A stretch of 64,000 nt of DNA from Perca fluviatilis (GCF_010015445.1 NC_053120.1:2914464-2978463); one strand, 5' to 3'. Shown: positions 1 through 12,013, counted from the stretch's first letter. A program made the numbers and translations. The notes: a model not told the origin generated them from the sequence alone.

Positions 1-860
1 AGGAAACCTTCACACAATACAAGTCAACGGAGAGCATGTTTTCCCTTTCTGTGGGAGCCAGACTTAAATACCTCTGTCTTCATTATTAAAGGCTCAATGT
101 TTACATTAAAGCAGCTACATTAATGTACTTTTCATTCAACATGAACACAATGAAATGCAGCTCTACAGACTCTACAGGCAGAGTATAGAGACATTTCATT
201 CAGTTTTTTGGAACGTTATCTAACCTTCCCGACAGCTAGAATGACATAGTTGATACCAATGGATTCCTTAGGTCTTCTAGTGTCATATGATACAGACAGA
301 AACCCATTTTGTCTATCGATATTGGATCATTCAAATGAAAATCAATCTAATTGTAAAAATTATTTAAACCAGTCCTGATAGATATTGTATAAAATGTTAA
401 AATTAACAGAAACAACCAAAAAATAAAATAGTTCAGAAACTGCTCATAAAATATGATAAAAATAACTAAATGAAAGTTATTATGAAAAAGCTTAAACTTC
501 ATGTGATTTTAGTTCAGCAGATCACAAATAATATATGTCTGTTTGTGTATAAAATAGACCCATTATAGAAACACACTGCTGACTCTGTATACTCTGTAAA
601 AAGGCTGTCTGTTGTGATTAAATGATAACAGAAGATACTTTAGCTACAAACACAAAGATCATCATTGTCTCATTCTCACAGCGTTTGACACAACAATGAC
701 ATTTGCAGTGTAACATGTAGAAGTTTTTATAATTAGCAGGTTTATCTTTTATAGTGTGTAAGTTTTATATTGTTCATGTGTGTAAAGTCTGTATGTTTAC
801 TCTAATACTGATGGCCTCAGCTTGACACTGATTAAAAATGATAATCACATCTGGACTTAC
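1..860. other. NLR-1 intron downstream of the NACHT exon
   Basis: AT-rich non-coding sequence. From about position 86 it matches 34740-35494, the intron following the NACHT exon of NLR-2, so it belongs to the same duplicated block. No LRR exon is visible here, so the LRR part of NLR-1 must lie left of the window if it exists. Confidence 0.7.
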
Positions 861-2637
861 CGAGCCTTTCTGCAGTTCCTCACAGCTGGAATCAGTCTCT
901 GTCGTCCCTCCCGTGTTGTGTTGTACTTGTCCAGGTCCAACTCATCCAGAACCTCTTTTGACATCTGCATCATGTAGGCCAGAGCTGAGCAGTGGATCTC
1001 AGAGAGTTCCTTTCCTGATCTTTTCTCTGACTTCAGGAACTCTTGGATCTCCTGATGGACTGAGTGGTCGTTCATCTCCATCAGACAGTGGAAGATGTTG
1101 ATGCTTCTGTCAGGAGAGATCCCATACCGGTTCATCTCCTTCAGGTTGTTGATGGCTCTCTGGATGATTTCTGGACTGTTGTCTGTCTGACCCAGCAGGC
1201 CTCCTAAGAGTCTCTGGTTGGACTCCAGAGAGAGGCCATGAAGGAAGCGGACAAACAGGTCCAGGTGGCCATTTTTACTTTTAAGGGATTTCTTCATGGC
1301 TCTCTTCAGGAATACATCCAGGGTTGAACTAATGTAGTCTTCTCCCAGGAAGTCCTCCAGTACCTGTGTGATCCTGCTGGTGTAACAGTGGAACAGGTAG
1401 ACTGCAGCCAGAAACTCCTGAACGCTCAGATGAACGAAGCAGTAGACTGTTTTCTGGAAGATCACACTCTCTCTTTTGAAGATCTCTGTACAAACTCCTG
1501 AGTACAGCGAGGCCTCTGTGACATCCAGACCACAGCGCTCCAGGTCTTCTTGGTAGAACAGGATGTTTCCTTTCTCCAGCTGTTCAAACGCCAGCCTCCC
1601 CAGCTTCAGAAGAACTTCCCTGTCAGCCTCCGTCAGCTCCTGTGGACTCGTCTCATGTCCCTCAGCATACTTGAGCTTCTTCCTCTTTGTCTGAACTAGC
1701 AGGAAGTGTGAGTATATGTCAGTCAGGGTCTTGGGCATCTCTCCTCTCTGGTCTGTAGTCAACATGTGGTCCAGAACTGTAGCAGTGATCCAGCAGAAGA
1801 CTGGGATCAGACACATGATGTGGAGGCTCCTGGAGGTCTTGATGTGGGAGATGATTCTGCTGGACAGCTCTTCATCACTGACTCTCTTCTTGAAGTACTC
1901 CTCCTTCTGGGCATCAGTGAAGCCTTGTACTTCTGTTACCCTGTCAACACACGCAGGAGGGATCTGATTGGCTGCTGCAGGTCGGGAAGTTATCCAGACG
2001 AGAGCCGAGGGAAGCAGCTTCCCCACGATGAGGTTTGTCAACAGCACGTTGACTGATGACTTCTGTGTGACATCAGAAACAGACTCATTGTTGTTGAAAT
2101 CCAGGTAAAGTCTGCTTTCATCCAGGCCGTCAAAGATGAAGAGAACTTTAGAGCCAGCGAGCTGCTCTGCTGGGACCTCCTGTAATGTTGGATGGAAAAC
2201 ACGGAGCAGCTCCAGAAGACTGTACTGCTCATCTTTGATCAAGTTCAGCTCCCTGAAGGAAAGAGGAATCACCAGATCCACATCTTGGTTTTCCAAACCC
2301 TCGGCCCAGTCCAGACAGAACTTCTGCACTGAGAAGGTTTTTCCAACGCCAGCAACGCCGATCGTCATAACGACTTTGATGTGTTTCTGTTGGTCAGGTA
2401 AGGCTTTAAAGATGTTGCAGCACTTGATTTGAGAGTCCTGGAGGATCTTCTTCTTGGAAGCTGTCTCGAGCTGCCTTACCTCATGTTGGGTATTAACCTC
2501 TTCACTCTGTCCATCTATGATGAAGAGGGCAGTGTATATCCTGTTGAGGAGGGTTCTACTTCCTCTTTCAGCTCCTTCAGTCACATGTTCAAATGTCTCC
2601 TTCAGCCTGATCTTATGTTTCTGACGACCAACATCTA
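861..2637 (-). CDS. NLR-1: FISNA-NACHT exon of a fish NLR-C (NLRC3/NLRP12-like) immune receptor
   Basis: Large central exon of a fish-specific NOD-like receptor, a cytosolic innate sensor. The acceptor is a TTATTAG just upstream of 2637 and the donor is CG/GTAAGT after 861. The exon is 1777 nt and open throughout (about 592 codons), entering in phase 1 and leaving in phase 2. In order: a FISNA segment (RLKETFEHV, then LLNRIYT), the NACHT Walker A (GVAGVGKT, about 105 residues into the open frame), Walker B with the acidic box ([11 protein letters not shown], about 177-187), then the helical region containing [17 protein letters not shown]. It ends at RKAR, where the first LRR exon would be joined. 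It is nearly collinear with the NLR-2 exon at 35495-37268, which lacks one codon. FISNA-NACHT order is specific to teleost NLR-C proteins (established knowledge). An exact family member cannot be named. Confidence 0.93.
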
Positions 2638-2775
2638 CTAATAAAATGACAAAAGGTGAGAGACAGAACAAGAAAAAGATAACAATCTGGTGATTATTTG
2701 TATTACCAATATGAAAACAATCCAGTTAAATTACAGATGGACTTAAACTGTAATATTTATGTTAAACATCTGCGC

Positions 2776-3393
2776 TAGTGCAGCACAATATATAAGGAGA
2801 ATACACGATATGTTATAACTTTGTTGAATATTGATATATACGATACATAATCACACAAAGATAAAGTGTTCTCAGTTCTGCTGCTTTCAGTATTCTTCTT
2901 AAATACAACACAACCTTGTTGAATTAAAAACAAATGAAAATGATTTCCAACTTTCTTTTATTAAAAAAATTGAATTGAATATAAAAGACAAAAAATTAAT
3001 GACAGTTTCATTTTAAATGGAATCTTTTTATATAGTGCTTTTTCTAGTCTTAACAACTACTCAAAGCGCTTTTACACAGTACAGGAACCATTCACCACTC
3101 ACAGACATTCGTACACTGTGGCCGAGGTGCCACCTGCTTATCAGACAAACACTCACACACATTTACACTCCGATGCACAGCATCAGGGGCAACTCGGGGT
3201 TCAGTGTCTTGCCCAAGGACACTTCGACATTGGACTGCAGGGCCAGGGATTGAACCACCAACCTTTCCATTGGCAGGCGACGGCTCTACCACTGAGCCAC
3301 AGTTAGCTAAATATTTCCGTTCAACTAACTCACTTTCTTGATGAGTTGATATCGCTAATCAATGAGAAAAAAACGATATGTTGTGCAGCCCTA
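2776..3393. mobile_element. hAT-type MITE in an NLR-1 intron, carrying a SINE
   Basis: The ends are TAGTGCAGCACAA and, reading inward from the right, TAGGGCTGCACAA. They are flanked by ATCTGCGC (2768-2775) and GTCTGTGC (3394-3401), a slightly decayed 8-bp target duplication. The paralogous intron of NLR-2 at 37410-37425 has the uninterrupted GTCTGTGC and lacks the whole insert, so this copy arrived after the NLR duplication. There is no transposase; the middle is occupied by a SINE. Confidence 0.75.
3010..3306 (-). repeat. tRNA-derived SINE
   Basis: On the minus strand the head reads TGTGGCTCAGTGGTAGAGC (polymerase III A box) followed about 30 nt later by GGTTCAATCCC (B box). A long body follows, containing the CCTTGGGCAAGACACTGAA segment common in fish SINEs, and a tail with AAAGCGCTTTGAGTAG and CACTATATAAA. 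It sits inside the hAT MITE at 2776-3393. Confidence 0.8.
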
Positions 3394-3488
3394 GTCTGTG
3401 CTGTCTGACTCAACAAATGCCTCAGTATTCCAACAACCAGTGGTGTGTTCAGACATGAAGACATCAGCAGACAGATGGACAGACTTAC

Positions 3489-3586
3489 TTTGTTCAGAGC
3501 TGTTCTGATTGGCTGTCTGCAGTCCAGCTCTGGTTCTGGGTGTAGACGACTGCTCCTCCTCAGAAACATCACTCCTCTTCCTCTCT
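3489..3586 (-). CDS. NLR-1: exon 2 (linker before FISNA)
   Basis: This is a 98-nt exon with acceptor TTTTCACAG before 3586 and donor AAA/GTAAGT after 3489. It encodes ERKRSDVSEEEQ and then a Ser/Thr/Gln-rich linker ending NQNSSEQ. It enters in phase 2 (completing Lys with exon 1) and leaves in phase 1 (completing the first codon of the NACHT exon). The phases on both sides agree with the gene model, and NLR-2 has an equal-length exon at 37503-37600. Confidence 0.85.
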
Positions 3587-3924
3587 CTGTGAAAACATTT
3601 CTTCATCACTAAAATAATTTGTTGATTGTTGTTGAAACATATCAAGATTTGGCCAAACTGTCTAGAGTCAGTTAGTTTTCAACAGAGGTTAGAAGTGGTC
3701 TGAATATTGAGGAAGACCAGTATGTAACAGTGGCCTCTCAGGTTCAAGTCCAGACTGTTTCCTTTTTTTAGGATAGGAAAGCTGAAAATATTTGTTCTTG
3801 GCCTTCAGGAGAAAATTTATTAAAACTTTAATATACCAACACACAATCATTAGAAAAATCAAAACAAACACGGCAGAGAAAACTGAAAATGAATCATTAA
3901 ATGAGTTAGTAACAGTTGTCTTAC

Positions 3925-4060
3925 TTTGTGTCTGAAGGTCCAGGTTCATTACTGAAGAATGGAAGATACCCTTTGGCCCAGTCATTCTTCATAGACAGAC
4001 AGCCAGATACTACAGACTCTGCTCCGTCCTCCTCTTCCTCCAAATCACTCATCTTCTGAT
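3925..4060 (-). CDS. NLR-1: first coding exon
   Basis: The acceptor is GACTTCAG before 4060, and translation starts at the ATG at 4050-4052 (MSDLEEEEDGAES). The exon encodes an acidic stretch, then SGCLSMKNDWAKGYLPFFSN and EPGPSDTK, and ends at AAA/GTAAG in phase 2. The SMK(S)D...FSNEPGPSDTK pattern is the usual N-terminal signature of fish NLR-C proteins. The matching NLR-2 exon reads SMKSDRSKEQPLTFSNEPG, so NLR-1 has diverged mainly in the middle. Confidence 0.85.
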
Positions 4061-4577
4061 CTGAAGTCAGTCTGAGAGGGAAAACAGGAACACTGACTGG
4101 GAGCTCACAACATTTAGAGGAAACAAGTTTGTTCAGGGGTCAAAAACAGGGCGCAACAATCAGGAACTAACACATACACATAGGCGCGGGAAGTAGGGGT
4201 GCTGGAGGTGCTGCAGCACCCCCTGTTGGTGCAGCAGCACCCCCTGTTGGCAAACTGCGATCAAGCCCAGATTACCCCATCGGCATTAATTATTATGGTG
4301 ATTATCCAATCAGAATAAAATAAAAGTTGTTTACAAAAAATTAAGTCTCGTGATTGTGTGTTTTATAAGTCAGTATGATGACTGGACAGGTAATGATTGG
4401 GAGAAGGCCGCATGCACTGTGTAGATTGGCTAATGATAAAGCTGGGTGGGCATAGAGCAGGTTGTTTACATCGTACTGATTCAAGATCAGCTTTCTAAGA
4501 ACGAGTTGAGATTGAAAGAGTGGAATTGATTTGTAACTGATCCCCGGTCAGATTGGGGTGTCTAAGCGAGTGAAAGT

Positions 4578-5205
4578 GTGGAAAAGGAAGAGAAAGAAGC
4601 GGCTGCTATAAAAAATGTCCCACGCATACTCAATACTCAAAACATACATATGAATGATGAAGAGGAGGATGTTGAGGAGCTAGCCAGCTTTAGCTTGGAA
4701 GAATCGCTGCCTTCTACCAGCTACACTCAGCCACAGCTAACAGTTGCCAACGTTAACTTTAGCAAAGTTTTTGTGGAAAAAGACAGAGATGAGGCCGGCG
4801 GTCATTACAGAACAAGGTAATAGCAACTCAGGTACCATCATCTCTGAAGACCCTGCACTACGGGGACCGATTACAGAGACTGTCCGGGAGGAACTTATAC
4901 CCAGAGGGATATTAGCCTTTCAGAATCGGCGGCTAAATATCCAGCATCTCGGAGGGGGAACGATCAAGGCTGGTGGCAGAAAGACCCGCTCTTTCGAGGC
5001 ACTGGCCCGACACCTTCACCACGGTGAAACTGTACCACGGGAGTGGATTCTATATTCACTGTCCACCGGAGACATTTATTGCGTTGCCTGTAAAGTGCTA
5101 CCAACACACAGCAACGCATCTGTAGTAGGGTTTAGCGAGCTGCTGAGGGAGCTGGACTTTGAGGATTTGATCTGTGACTTTGCAAATAAAAAGACAAGAA
5201 ATTAG
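4578..5205 (+). pseudogene. hAT transposase N-terminus (TTF-type zinc finger), broken
   Basis: Two overlapping reading frames (4578-4820 and 4744-5205) join only through a frame change near 4800. The first is acidic (DEEEDVEELASFSLEESLPS). The second contains RSFEALARHLHHGETVPREW and then YSLSTGDIYCVACKVL, which resembles the TTF-type zinc finger at the start of DUF4371/ZMYM-like hAT transposases. No catalytic RNase H-like domain or dimerisation domain follows, so it cannot be active. A sister copy lies at 28931-29451. Confidence 0.65.
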
Positions 5206-5699
5206 AACTTCTAAAGGTAAGAGCTATTTCGCTATCTGTAAATTGAGTAGGCTAATATCTGCTGTGACCGTGTGACCAGATAATGTACATATTTAGTTTA
5301 GTTTATTGAAATGCCATGCATATCAGACGTGTATTGCATCATACTTTTGTGATGCTGCTATTGGCCTGTGTGAGACTTAGTTGTCAAGTGCAGTAGCCTA
5401 TATGTTGGCTTTTGCAGTTTGTGAAGTTGCAGCTGACTTAGTGACTGTTATTTTGCAACCTGCGCTCAACTGTGATGTGTGATGGCATTGTTGTATCTTC
5501 AGTCAATCACGTTTCAGAATTACTATTGTGCTTTCTGCTTGGGTGATTAGTGAATACTATATCGCCATAGTCTTGAGCCATACAACGCTTTGGTATGATT
5601 TAATTCATTGTAACGTTGTCTTGGGATGTGTGAGTCAGATGGCAGTACTTGGTTTATTGAACTGGAAAGGCATACTTGATGCCTGCTCAGCTGGACTAG

Positions 5700-5890
5700 T
5701 CATTTATCTTCTTTATTTTTTTATTATTTTTTATTCGATAGTGACAGTGGATAGACAGGAAAGGGGGAGAGAAAGAGAGGGAATGACATGCAGCAAAGGG
5801 CCGCAGGTCAGATTCAAACCCGGGCCGCTGCAAAGGACTACATAGCCTACATAGGGCACAAGCTCTTACTGGGGGAGTTAGAGGCCACCC
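5700..5890 (-). repeat. tRNA-derived SINE inside hAT copy 1
   Basis: On the minus strand a tRNA-like head ends with GGGTTTGAATCTGACC (B box). It is followed by TGCATGTCATTCCC, a CT-rich run, TTTCCTGTCTATCCACTGTC and an AATAAAAAAT tail, a common fish SINE layout. In hAT copy 2 (about 29925-29995) only the tail end remains, so the SINE entered before the two copies separated or was later partly deleted there. Confidence 0.7.
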
Positions 5891-6180
5891 CAAGTCATTC
5901 ATCTTTTGGCCATTAGTGATTTGGCATGTGATTTATTTATGCCTATTATAAAGAAACAAATAGGCTAGTCTGTAACTTTAGAATTTGTCACATACTTCGC
6001 TGTTCGATGTTCTGAGTTTACTGTGCAGTACGCACCGTACCGTGTAGCCTACTTCATGGAGGGGGGCGGGAGAGGCAGAGGTAGAGTGGTCTGTGGTAAA
6101 CTGAACTCTTTCTGTTTCAGGGTGTTCTCCCTTTTCTCATGAGCCTGGGGCTGCGTTACGTGGTTCAAAACCTCTTTCAC

Positions 6181-6692
6181 TTCCTCTCAGCACTTCCCCT
6201 CAGCACACACCTGCAGCCATCTTAACTGTCCTTCCAATTGTCTGAAAAACCGAGTGAACTTTGTGAGATCAACCCTTGGAGGGGTATATGCTAGACCAGA
6301 TCCGCTAGACGTGTCAACATAAAAGGACATCCCTCAGGGCCAGTCTTATTCTGCCTCTGATTGGCTTACCCTGGTATTTTTTACCCGTAATCCTAACCAA
6401 TCCTCACTCCCTATGCCTAAACCTAACTATGTCAACCATTTGACGTAGATTTAGCATCTACCCCTCAGAGGGCTGAGGGAACGAGTATACAAGGATGGTC
6501 ACTCCAGAGGTTATCACCCACAACGCATTGCAGTTATGCATTTGGTGCAAGAAAAGCCCTCCATGGTTAGGTGGCAGTGATGTACAACCGGTGAAACTCT
6601 GTTGCTGATGTAGGAGCTGTAACTAAGAAGGGACAATGCTTCATACGTACCTGAAGAATGTACTTCTCACATTAAACCTGTCTAAACTGGGA
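6181..6692. repeat. Repeat A, copy 1
   Basis: About 500 bp that recurs in the same orientation at 7441-7955 with scattered differences. Shared landmarks include GATCAACCCTTGGAGGGGTA, GATTGGCTTACCCTGGTA and GCATTTGGTGCAAGAAAA. No coding potential is seen. Confidence 0.8.
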
Positions 6693-7440
6693 CACTTTGC
6701 GCGTGACCGTAGTGCTCGTGCACGCACACGCTTTTTAACGTGAACATGTGCCAGCCCAGGTCAGACATAGACTCAGACAGATTAGACATAATTTTCCCAA
6801 CAGCACACATAGTCCTACTGCGCACAAAATAATGGGGTATCTCAGTGAATATTCATGAATTTTCTTGGTATGTAGCCTACATATCTAAGAAATAATATTA
6901 AAAGACATTGCATGAGTTTCGTGGGGGACCAACTTTATTTTTCTGAATTAAAGCTTTCTTTTGGAAAATGTACCCACTGAACTTGTGAAAAGGTATTTTT
7001 CATTGCATGGTACTAAACGAATTATTTGGAACTGCTGCCACAGGCTTGAACTAAAGTTATGGTAACACTTTACGGGAAGGGTACATGAATTATGAATTAA
7101 TGCATGAATTAATTCATGATTTGTGCATTACTTCATTCCTTTATATCTTATGAATCATCAGGAATTGACATGAGTTCAATAACCTGGTTTGCCTTACATC
7201 ACTTTGATTATTTTGAATGGTTTTGTAAAGAAAACAACTTTGTTCAGGGGTCAAAAACAGGAAGCAACGATCAGGAACTAACACATACACAGAGTATACA
7301 GTACGATAAAACCAGCCATCACTCCGTCAGTTGTCATGGAGGGAATCATGAAATCTAGAATTTAAAAAGCTATAAGACAGATTCCATAGAGCCAGTCAGT
7401 TCTAAAAGCTAACAGTAAAATAATACATGTTGGATTAACA
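6693..7440. other. Non-coding spacer with partial flank duplication
   Basis: No gene is seen. 7075-7135 contains a low-complexity ATGAATTAATGCATGAATTA stretch. 7228-7290 repeats the sequence found just before the hAT insertion at 4131-4178. 7395-7446 matches the NLR-2 upstream region around 38845-38875 (GTTGGATTAACACTCAC), so this is the displaced upstream part of NLR-1. Confidence 0.6.
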
Positions 7441-7955
7441 CTCACCTCTCAGCACATACCCGCAGCCATCTTAAGTGTGGTTCCAATTGTCTGAAAAACT
7501 GAGTGAACTTGGTGAGATCAACCCTTGGAGGGGTATATGCTAGACCGGATCCGCTAGATATTGTCAACATCAAACGACATGCCTCAGGGCCAGCCTTATT
7601 CTGCCTCTGATTGGCTTACCCTGGTATTCTTACCCGTAACCCTAACCAATCATCACTCCCTATGCCTAAACCTAACTATGTCAACCATTTGATGTAGATT
7701 AAGCATCTTCTCCTCGGAAGAATGAGGGACAGAACATACAACGATGGTCACTCCAGAGGTTGATATCACCCACAACGCATTGCAGTTATGCATTTGGTGC
7801 AAGAAAATTCCTCCATGGTTAGGTGGCAGTGATGTACAACCGGTAAATCTCCTGTTGCTGATGTAGGAGCTGTAAGTAAGAAGGGACAATGCTTCATACC
7901 TACCTGAAGAATGACTTCCAATGTTAAACCTGTCTAAACCTATACTTACATTTCC
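7441..7955. repeat. Repeat A, copy 2
   Basis: Direct repeat of 6181-6692. It starts at the point where the NLR-1 upstream sequence, by comparison with NLR-2 at 38876, should continue into an untranslated first exon. The repeat therefore replaces or interrupts the presumed NLR-1 leader exon. Confidence 0.75.
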
Positions 7956-8021
7956 ATTGCATATAGTACCTGTTAAACTAAAATTGTTTTGAAATAGCAG
8001 TCCTAGTTTGTTACTGTTTAC

Positions 8022-8118
8022 CACAACCACTGCTAGGTATCAGAACAGGTCACAACCACTGCTAGGTATCAGTACAGGTCACAACCACTGCTAGGTATCA
8101 GTACAGGTCACAACCACA
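8022..8118. repeat. 29-bp tandem repeat, about 3.3 copies
   Basis: The unit CACAACCACTGCTAGGTATC plus AGTACAGGT is repeated three times with one A/T difference in the first copy, followed by a partial fourth copy. Confidence 0.9.
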
Positions 8119-8459
8119 GCTGTAGTAGGAGGCAGTAGAGAGAGAACACAGGCATTGTGGTTGGTAATGATGGTAACACGGGTGAGAAGAAGAAAAACCA
8201 AAAGGTACGCTGTATTCGCTGCAGTGGGTCTAAAAAAAGTGATGAAATAACAAACTGAGTTCACAAGCACCGTTTCACGAGTATGTACATGTGTAATACT
8301 GACACCAAGGAGAAGATGAATGAATGACACATTTTGACTTTTTAGCTTCCTCATTGTTTGCTTGATATTGTACTGAAACATGTAATATATCTAATGCCAG
8401 TTAATATGTATGTTTAGAAAATAAGATGCATCAAACACACAGCAGTAACATTTTCAGAA

Positions 8460-9880
8460 CATGCACTCACTACCTTATAGGGAAGCCGATGTAAACTAAC
8501 TGGAATCGTGGTGCAACAAATTGCTGAGAGAGAAACAAACCTAATATGCACTAGCCGTTTTTATTATTAGTACATTTTATATTCACAAATGTCGTTTTTT
8601 TAAGATGACTCCAAGATTTGTTGCCTTTAAAAATTATTTTAAAGTGCCCATATTATGAAAAAATCTAATGAAAACTTTTTCTGGGATTTGGGGTGTTATT
8701 TTGTGTCTCTGGTGCTTCCACACACATACAGACTTGGAAAAAAAAACAACCGCCGCCGTGTTTGATCCATATGACCAATCAAAAACATGTACAGGTCTAC
8801 AAAAGCCCCATATTTTACACAATAAGTAATGAAAATAATGATAATCCTATAGAAATAAGAATAGCACAGACACGGTTTTACAGACAAAAAGCAATTCAGT
8901 CGCTGCTTCCTAAAACAGGAAGGAAAGCTGGCAAAAAAAACTGCTGACGCTACCAATTATACTTAAATTACAAGACTCATCAATATCACTACCACATGAG
9001 TCAGGACCAACATCTGACCATAATTACACTTGTTGCTTTCCATAAACTGTCGTTGCTTTAGCCTGTTATTTCAGTTGCAACCCTGGCAGTGGGAAGCCAT
9101 CGTGAGAGCAAATAAAAAATATGAAAACATAATTCAATCTGATGTGTCGCATTGGCAACACACAGCTCAAGAAGCTTAAAAAGATGCTTAATTCCCACCA
9201 CTGAAAATCTATATCATTCATAAAAATACCCATCATGGAATGTTAACGGGTTGTTGGTCTCTAGATGCTTTATCTTATCTGAGCACACCTCTCTCTCTCT
9301 GCACCGAGCTCCACCGGATCATCTAAGAACGGTGACGCTGTTATCAACCGAGTATGAATTGGTCAGTAGGCGGTGCTTTTACACTGGTTGATCACTAATC
9401 TCCAGCATAACCTGATCCCGAGATTTTGAGGTTAAAATTTAAACCTTTAAAAATATTTTAAACAATATGATTAATTACTTTTTTATACCTTAACCTTTTA
9501 CATACACATTTATTTAATTGTATTCAGTGTAGGATTTGATTGTATTTTTTAATCTTTATTTTCTTGTTTTTTCATGTGTACTGTATTTTGTATTAATGTC
9601 TACAGCTATATTTGTAATGTTTTTATATTTAATAGTAGTCAGTATCTGTTCCTCTCCTAAAACATGTTTCAGGGTGAGTTTTCCACCCATGACTCAGCAT
9701 GAGAACACTAATGCACGTGAAGAATCCAGGTCATGTAGAAGTGATTTACAGTCTGGAATTTCAGGTGACTCTGATGGGATTTTAAAGTTGCTCTATGCCG
9801 CCTTCTTGTGGTCACATGTGATATTACATCTGCATTACATACTTGGAACTGCAGCCTCAATACTGACGGTTTAAACACAT
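8460..9880. repeat. Dispersed repeat fragments, no gene
   Basis: 8475-8640 (GAAGCCGATGTAAACTAACT and following) is related to sequence near 39500, 40090 and 50645. 8640-8960 starts AAAGTGCCCATATTATGAAA. 9830-9880 (ACTTGGAACTGCAGCCT) recurs near 50370. Open frames here are short and unconvincing. Confidence 0.55.
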
Positions 9881-10337
9881 GGAAGATAAGACTAACAATA
9901 GGTGCAGAACAGTCACAAAGGGATCCAAAAGTACCACGAAAAGACTTAAAATGACTAAAAGTCCTCTTGTTCATGTAGATAGGATGGGGGGCCTCTAACA
10001 TTTCAGGCCTGGCCTGTAGGGTCCGTGTACTTGGCGGCCAACGGATTTTCGTTTTGAAAGGAAAAAAACAAAAACGAAAAACGGCCAGTTTCCCAATTAC
10101 CATTAAATAGGAAAACAAAAAACGGAAAACAACCCATTATCCGTTTTTTGTTTTGATATTAAAAAACGGAAAACGAAAAACTATCTCGTTATCCGATTTT
10201 CTTTGATGTGTTTGTAGATGGAACTCGGAAATTAAATTGTGTGTATAAATCTTATTCCTCATTCATTTTTTTCGTGACCCGGAAGCGATCGTAGGTAGTA
10301 AGCGGCTGCATACCCGGAAATCATTTGGACATCAATG

Positions 10338-12002
10338 GAGAAGGGTCCAACTGCAGCTTGCAGCAGTCGCTCACGCCACGCCCCCTGCTCACGCCACGCC
10401 CGCTCACGCCACGCCCCCGCTGGCACGCAACTTCCGACTTTCAGGGTTATAGTTTACAAGACGCAGTTTGACCATGGATGTATTAAAGCCCATGTTGCAG
10501 GTTAACATCCACTGTTGATTCATAGGTACATATAGCACTCAATATATGTATATCATTGTTAAAAATGTCTCCAAATAGTGTTAAAGGTAAACTTAGAAAA
10601 TACAAAGCATCATGGGCTATGGGCTAACTTGCCAGTCCCACCTGTGAAACCCCCCGACAGTTGTAAACATATTGATTAGATATGTCACGTTTTGATGGTA
10701 GCCTACTAGCTCCAGTAACAACATATTTGTCTAGTGTTTATTTATTACTTGGACGGGGATGTTGTTCAGCTTTTCACAAGTTTAGACAGCTAACTAATGC
10801 TACGCCGACGTTTCGCTAACGTTAGCGTAAGAACGTTAGCCTAGACGGCTAGCTAGGTAAATATTACGACTGCCTTCGGAGTTTCCTATATCTGCGTCCA
10901 CGTTGTCAACATAAGACCTGTGGCGTTAGTGCTCCTTTTGAACCATAATGTTATTGAATGAAACGTTAAACTTCGCTCCTACGAGATGGGTGAGTTTTTG
11001 TTAGTTACACACAAAGGTAACTGGCTATAGTTAGCCTGTACGTATGTTAGCGGACATTAGCTAAATGTTGCATAGCCAGCCAGCAGCTTCGGCAGTAGTT
11101 TCGGCGAGCTAACAACGACAGCTAACACATCCATATGTCTCCATTTCAAACATCCCTGCAGATTGACTGCTTTTAGCAGCAGAGGTTGATTGTGGGCGAC
11201 ATACTGTCGTGGTTAGCTCGCCGAAACTACTGCCGATTGCTGAAGTTGCTGGCTGGCTACGCAACGTTAGCTAATCCCGCTAGCATACGTACAGGCTAAC
11301 TATAGTCAGTTAGCTTTGTGTGTAATGTTACAAAAACACCTATTTCATAGGAGCGAAGCTTAATATTTCATTCAATAAAAGTATGATACAAAAGGAGCAC
11401 TAACGCCACATGTCTTATGTTGACAACGTGGACGCAGCTCCGAAGGCAGTTGTAATACCGGTATTTAACTAATGCTGCTGCGCAAACGTCGGCGTAGCGT
11501 TAGCTAACTAGCTAAACTTGTGAAAAGCCAACAGCATCCCCGTCCAAGCTGTGTTTCACTTTCCCTCCAATATTATTATACACATAACAAAGACACATTG
11601 ACTCGGTCGAGACCAAAAGCCATATTTTTCCAGAACAGTGGCAGAAACCGTGACCGGGACAGTGAAAATATTCACTAACGTTAAACATTGTGTTTTCGTT
11701 GTTCCTGATCGTTTACATGCTTAGCTAAATAAACGATAGATGTATTTAGCTAGACAACCAAGGAGATTTAATCATTATGTCGTGCTACTAGCTAGCGCTA
11801 GCAGTTAGCCTGCTGTTTCGGGAAGAGAGCTCATCCATGTTACAAGCTTTACAGCATACAGCTGTAAAGAAGGGGGCTTTTATTTTGAAGGCAAAGAAAA
11901 TAGTGAGAGGAGGGCGTGGCGTGAGCAAAGTGAGCGGAGGGCGTGGCGTGAGCAGGGGGCGTGGCGTGAGCGACTGCTGGAAGCTGCAGTTGGACCCTAT
12001 TG
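10338..12002. mobile_element. Palindromic MITE A (8-bp target duplication)
   Basis: It is flanked on both sides by CATCAATG (10330-10337 and 12003-12010). That sequence occurs once at the same place in the opposite, uninterrupted arm (14682-14693, complement), which serves as the empty site. The ends share AGGGTCCAACTGCAGC in inverted orientation, with GGCGTGGCGTGAGC motifs nearby. Inside is a second palindrome at about 10752-11550. An 8-bp duplication suggests a hAT-type mobiliser. No transposase is present. Confidence 0.75.
10752..11550. repeat. Long inner palindrome, about 370-bp arms
   Basis: CTTGGACGGGGATG near 10752 and CATCCCCGTCCAAG near 11545 mark the outer ends. AGTTTCGGCGAGCTAAC near 11100 and GTTAGCTCGCCGAAACT near 11215 mark the inner ends, leaving a loop of about 80 bp. 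The arms are rich in GCTAACGTTAGC-like palindromic motifs. It forms the core of MITE A. Confidence 0.8.
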
Positions 12003-12013
12003 CATCAATGAGA

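Larger units (their letters stand above)
4179..6110 (+). mobile_element. hAT transposon copy 1, 3' end missing
   Basis: It begins with CATAGGCGCGGGAAGTAGGG, the same terminal sequence as the complete copy at 26965-30138, and runs collinearly with that copy to about 6095 (GGCAGAGGTAGAGTG). The right terminal inverted repeat is absent. The sequence 5' of it (4131-4178) reappears at 7228-7280, so the flank has itself been duplicated. It contains a broken transposase start and a SINE. Confidence 0.75.

Noticed and set aside
857..1101. Plus-strand ORFs opposite the NACHT exons
   Set aside because: Shadows of the minus-strand coding exons, repeated at the same places in both NLR copies.
8022..8118. 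29-bp direct repeats considered as a CRISPR-like array
   Set aside because: Head-to-tail copies without spacers, in a vertebrate genome.
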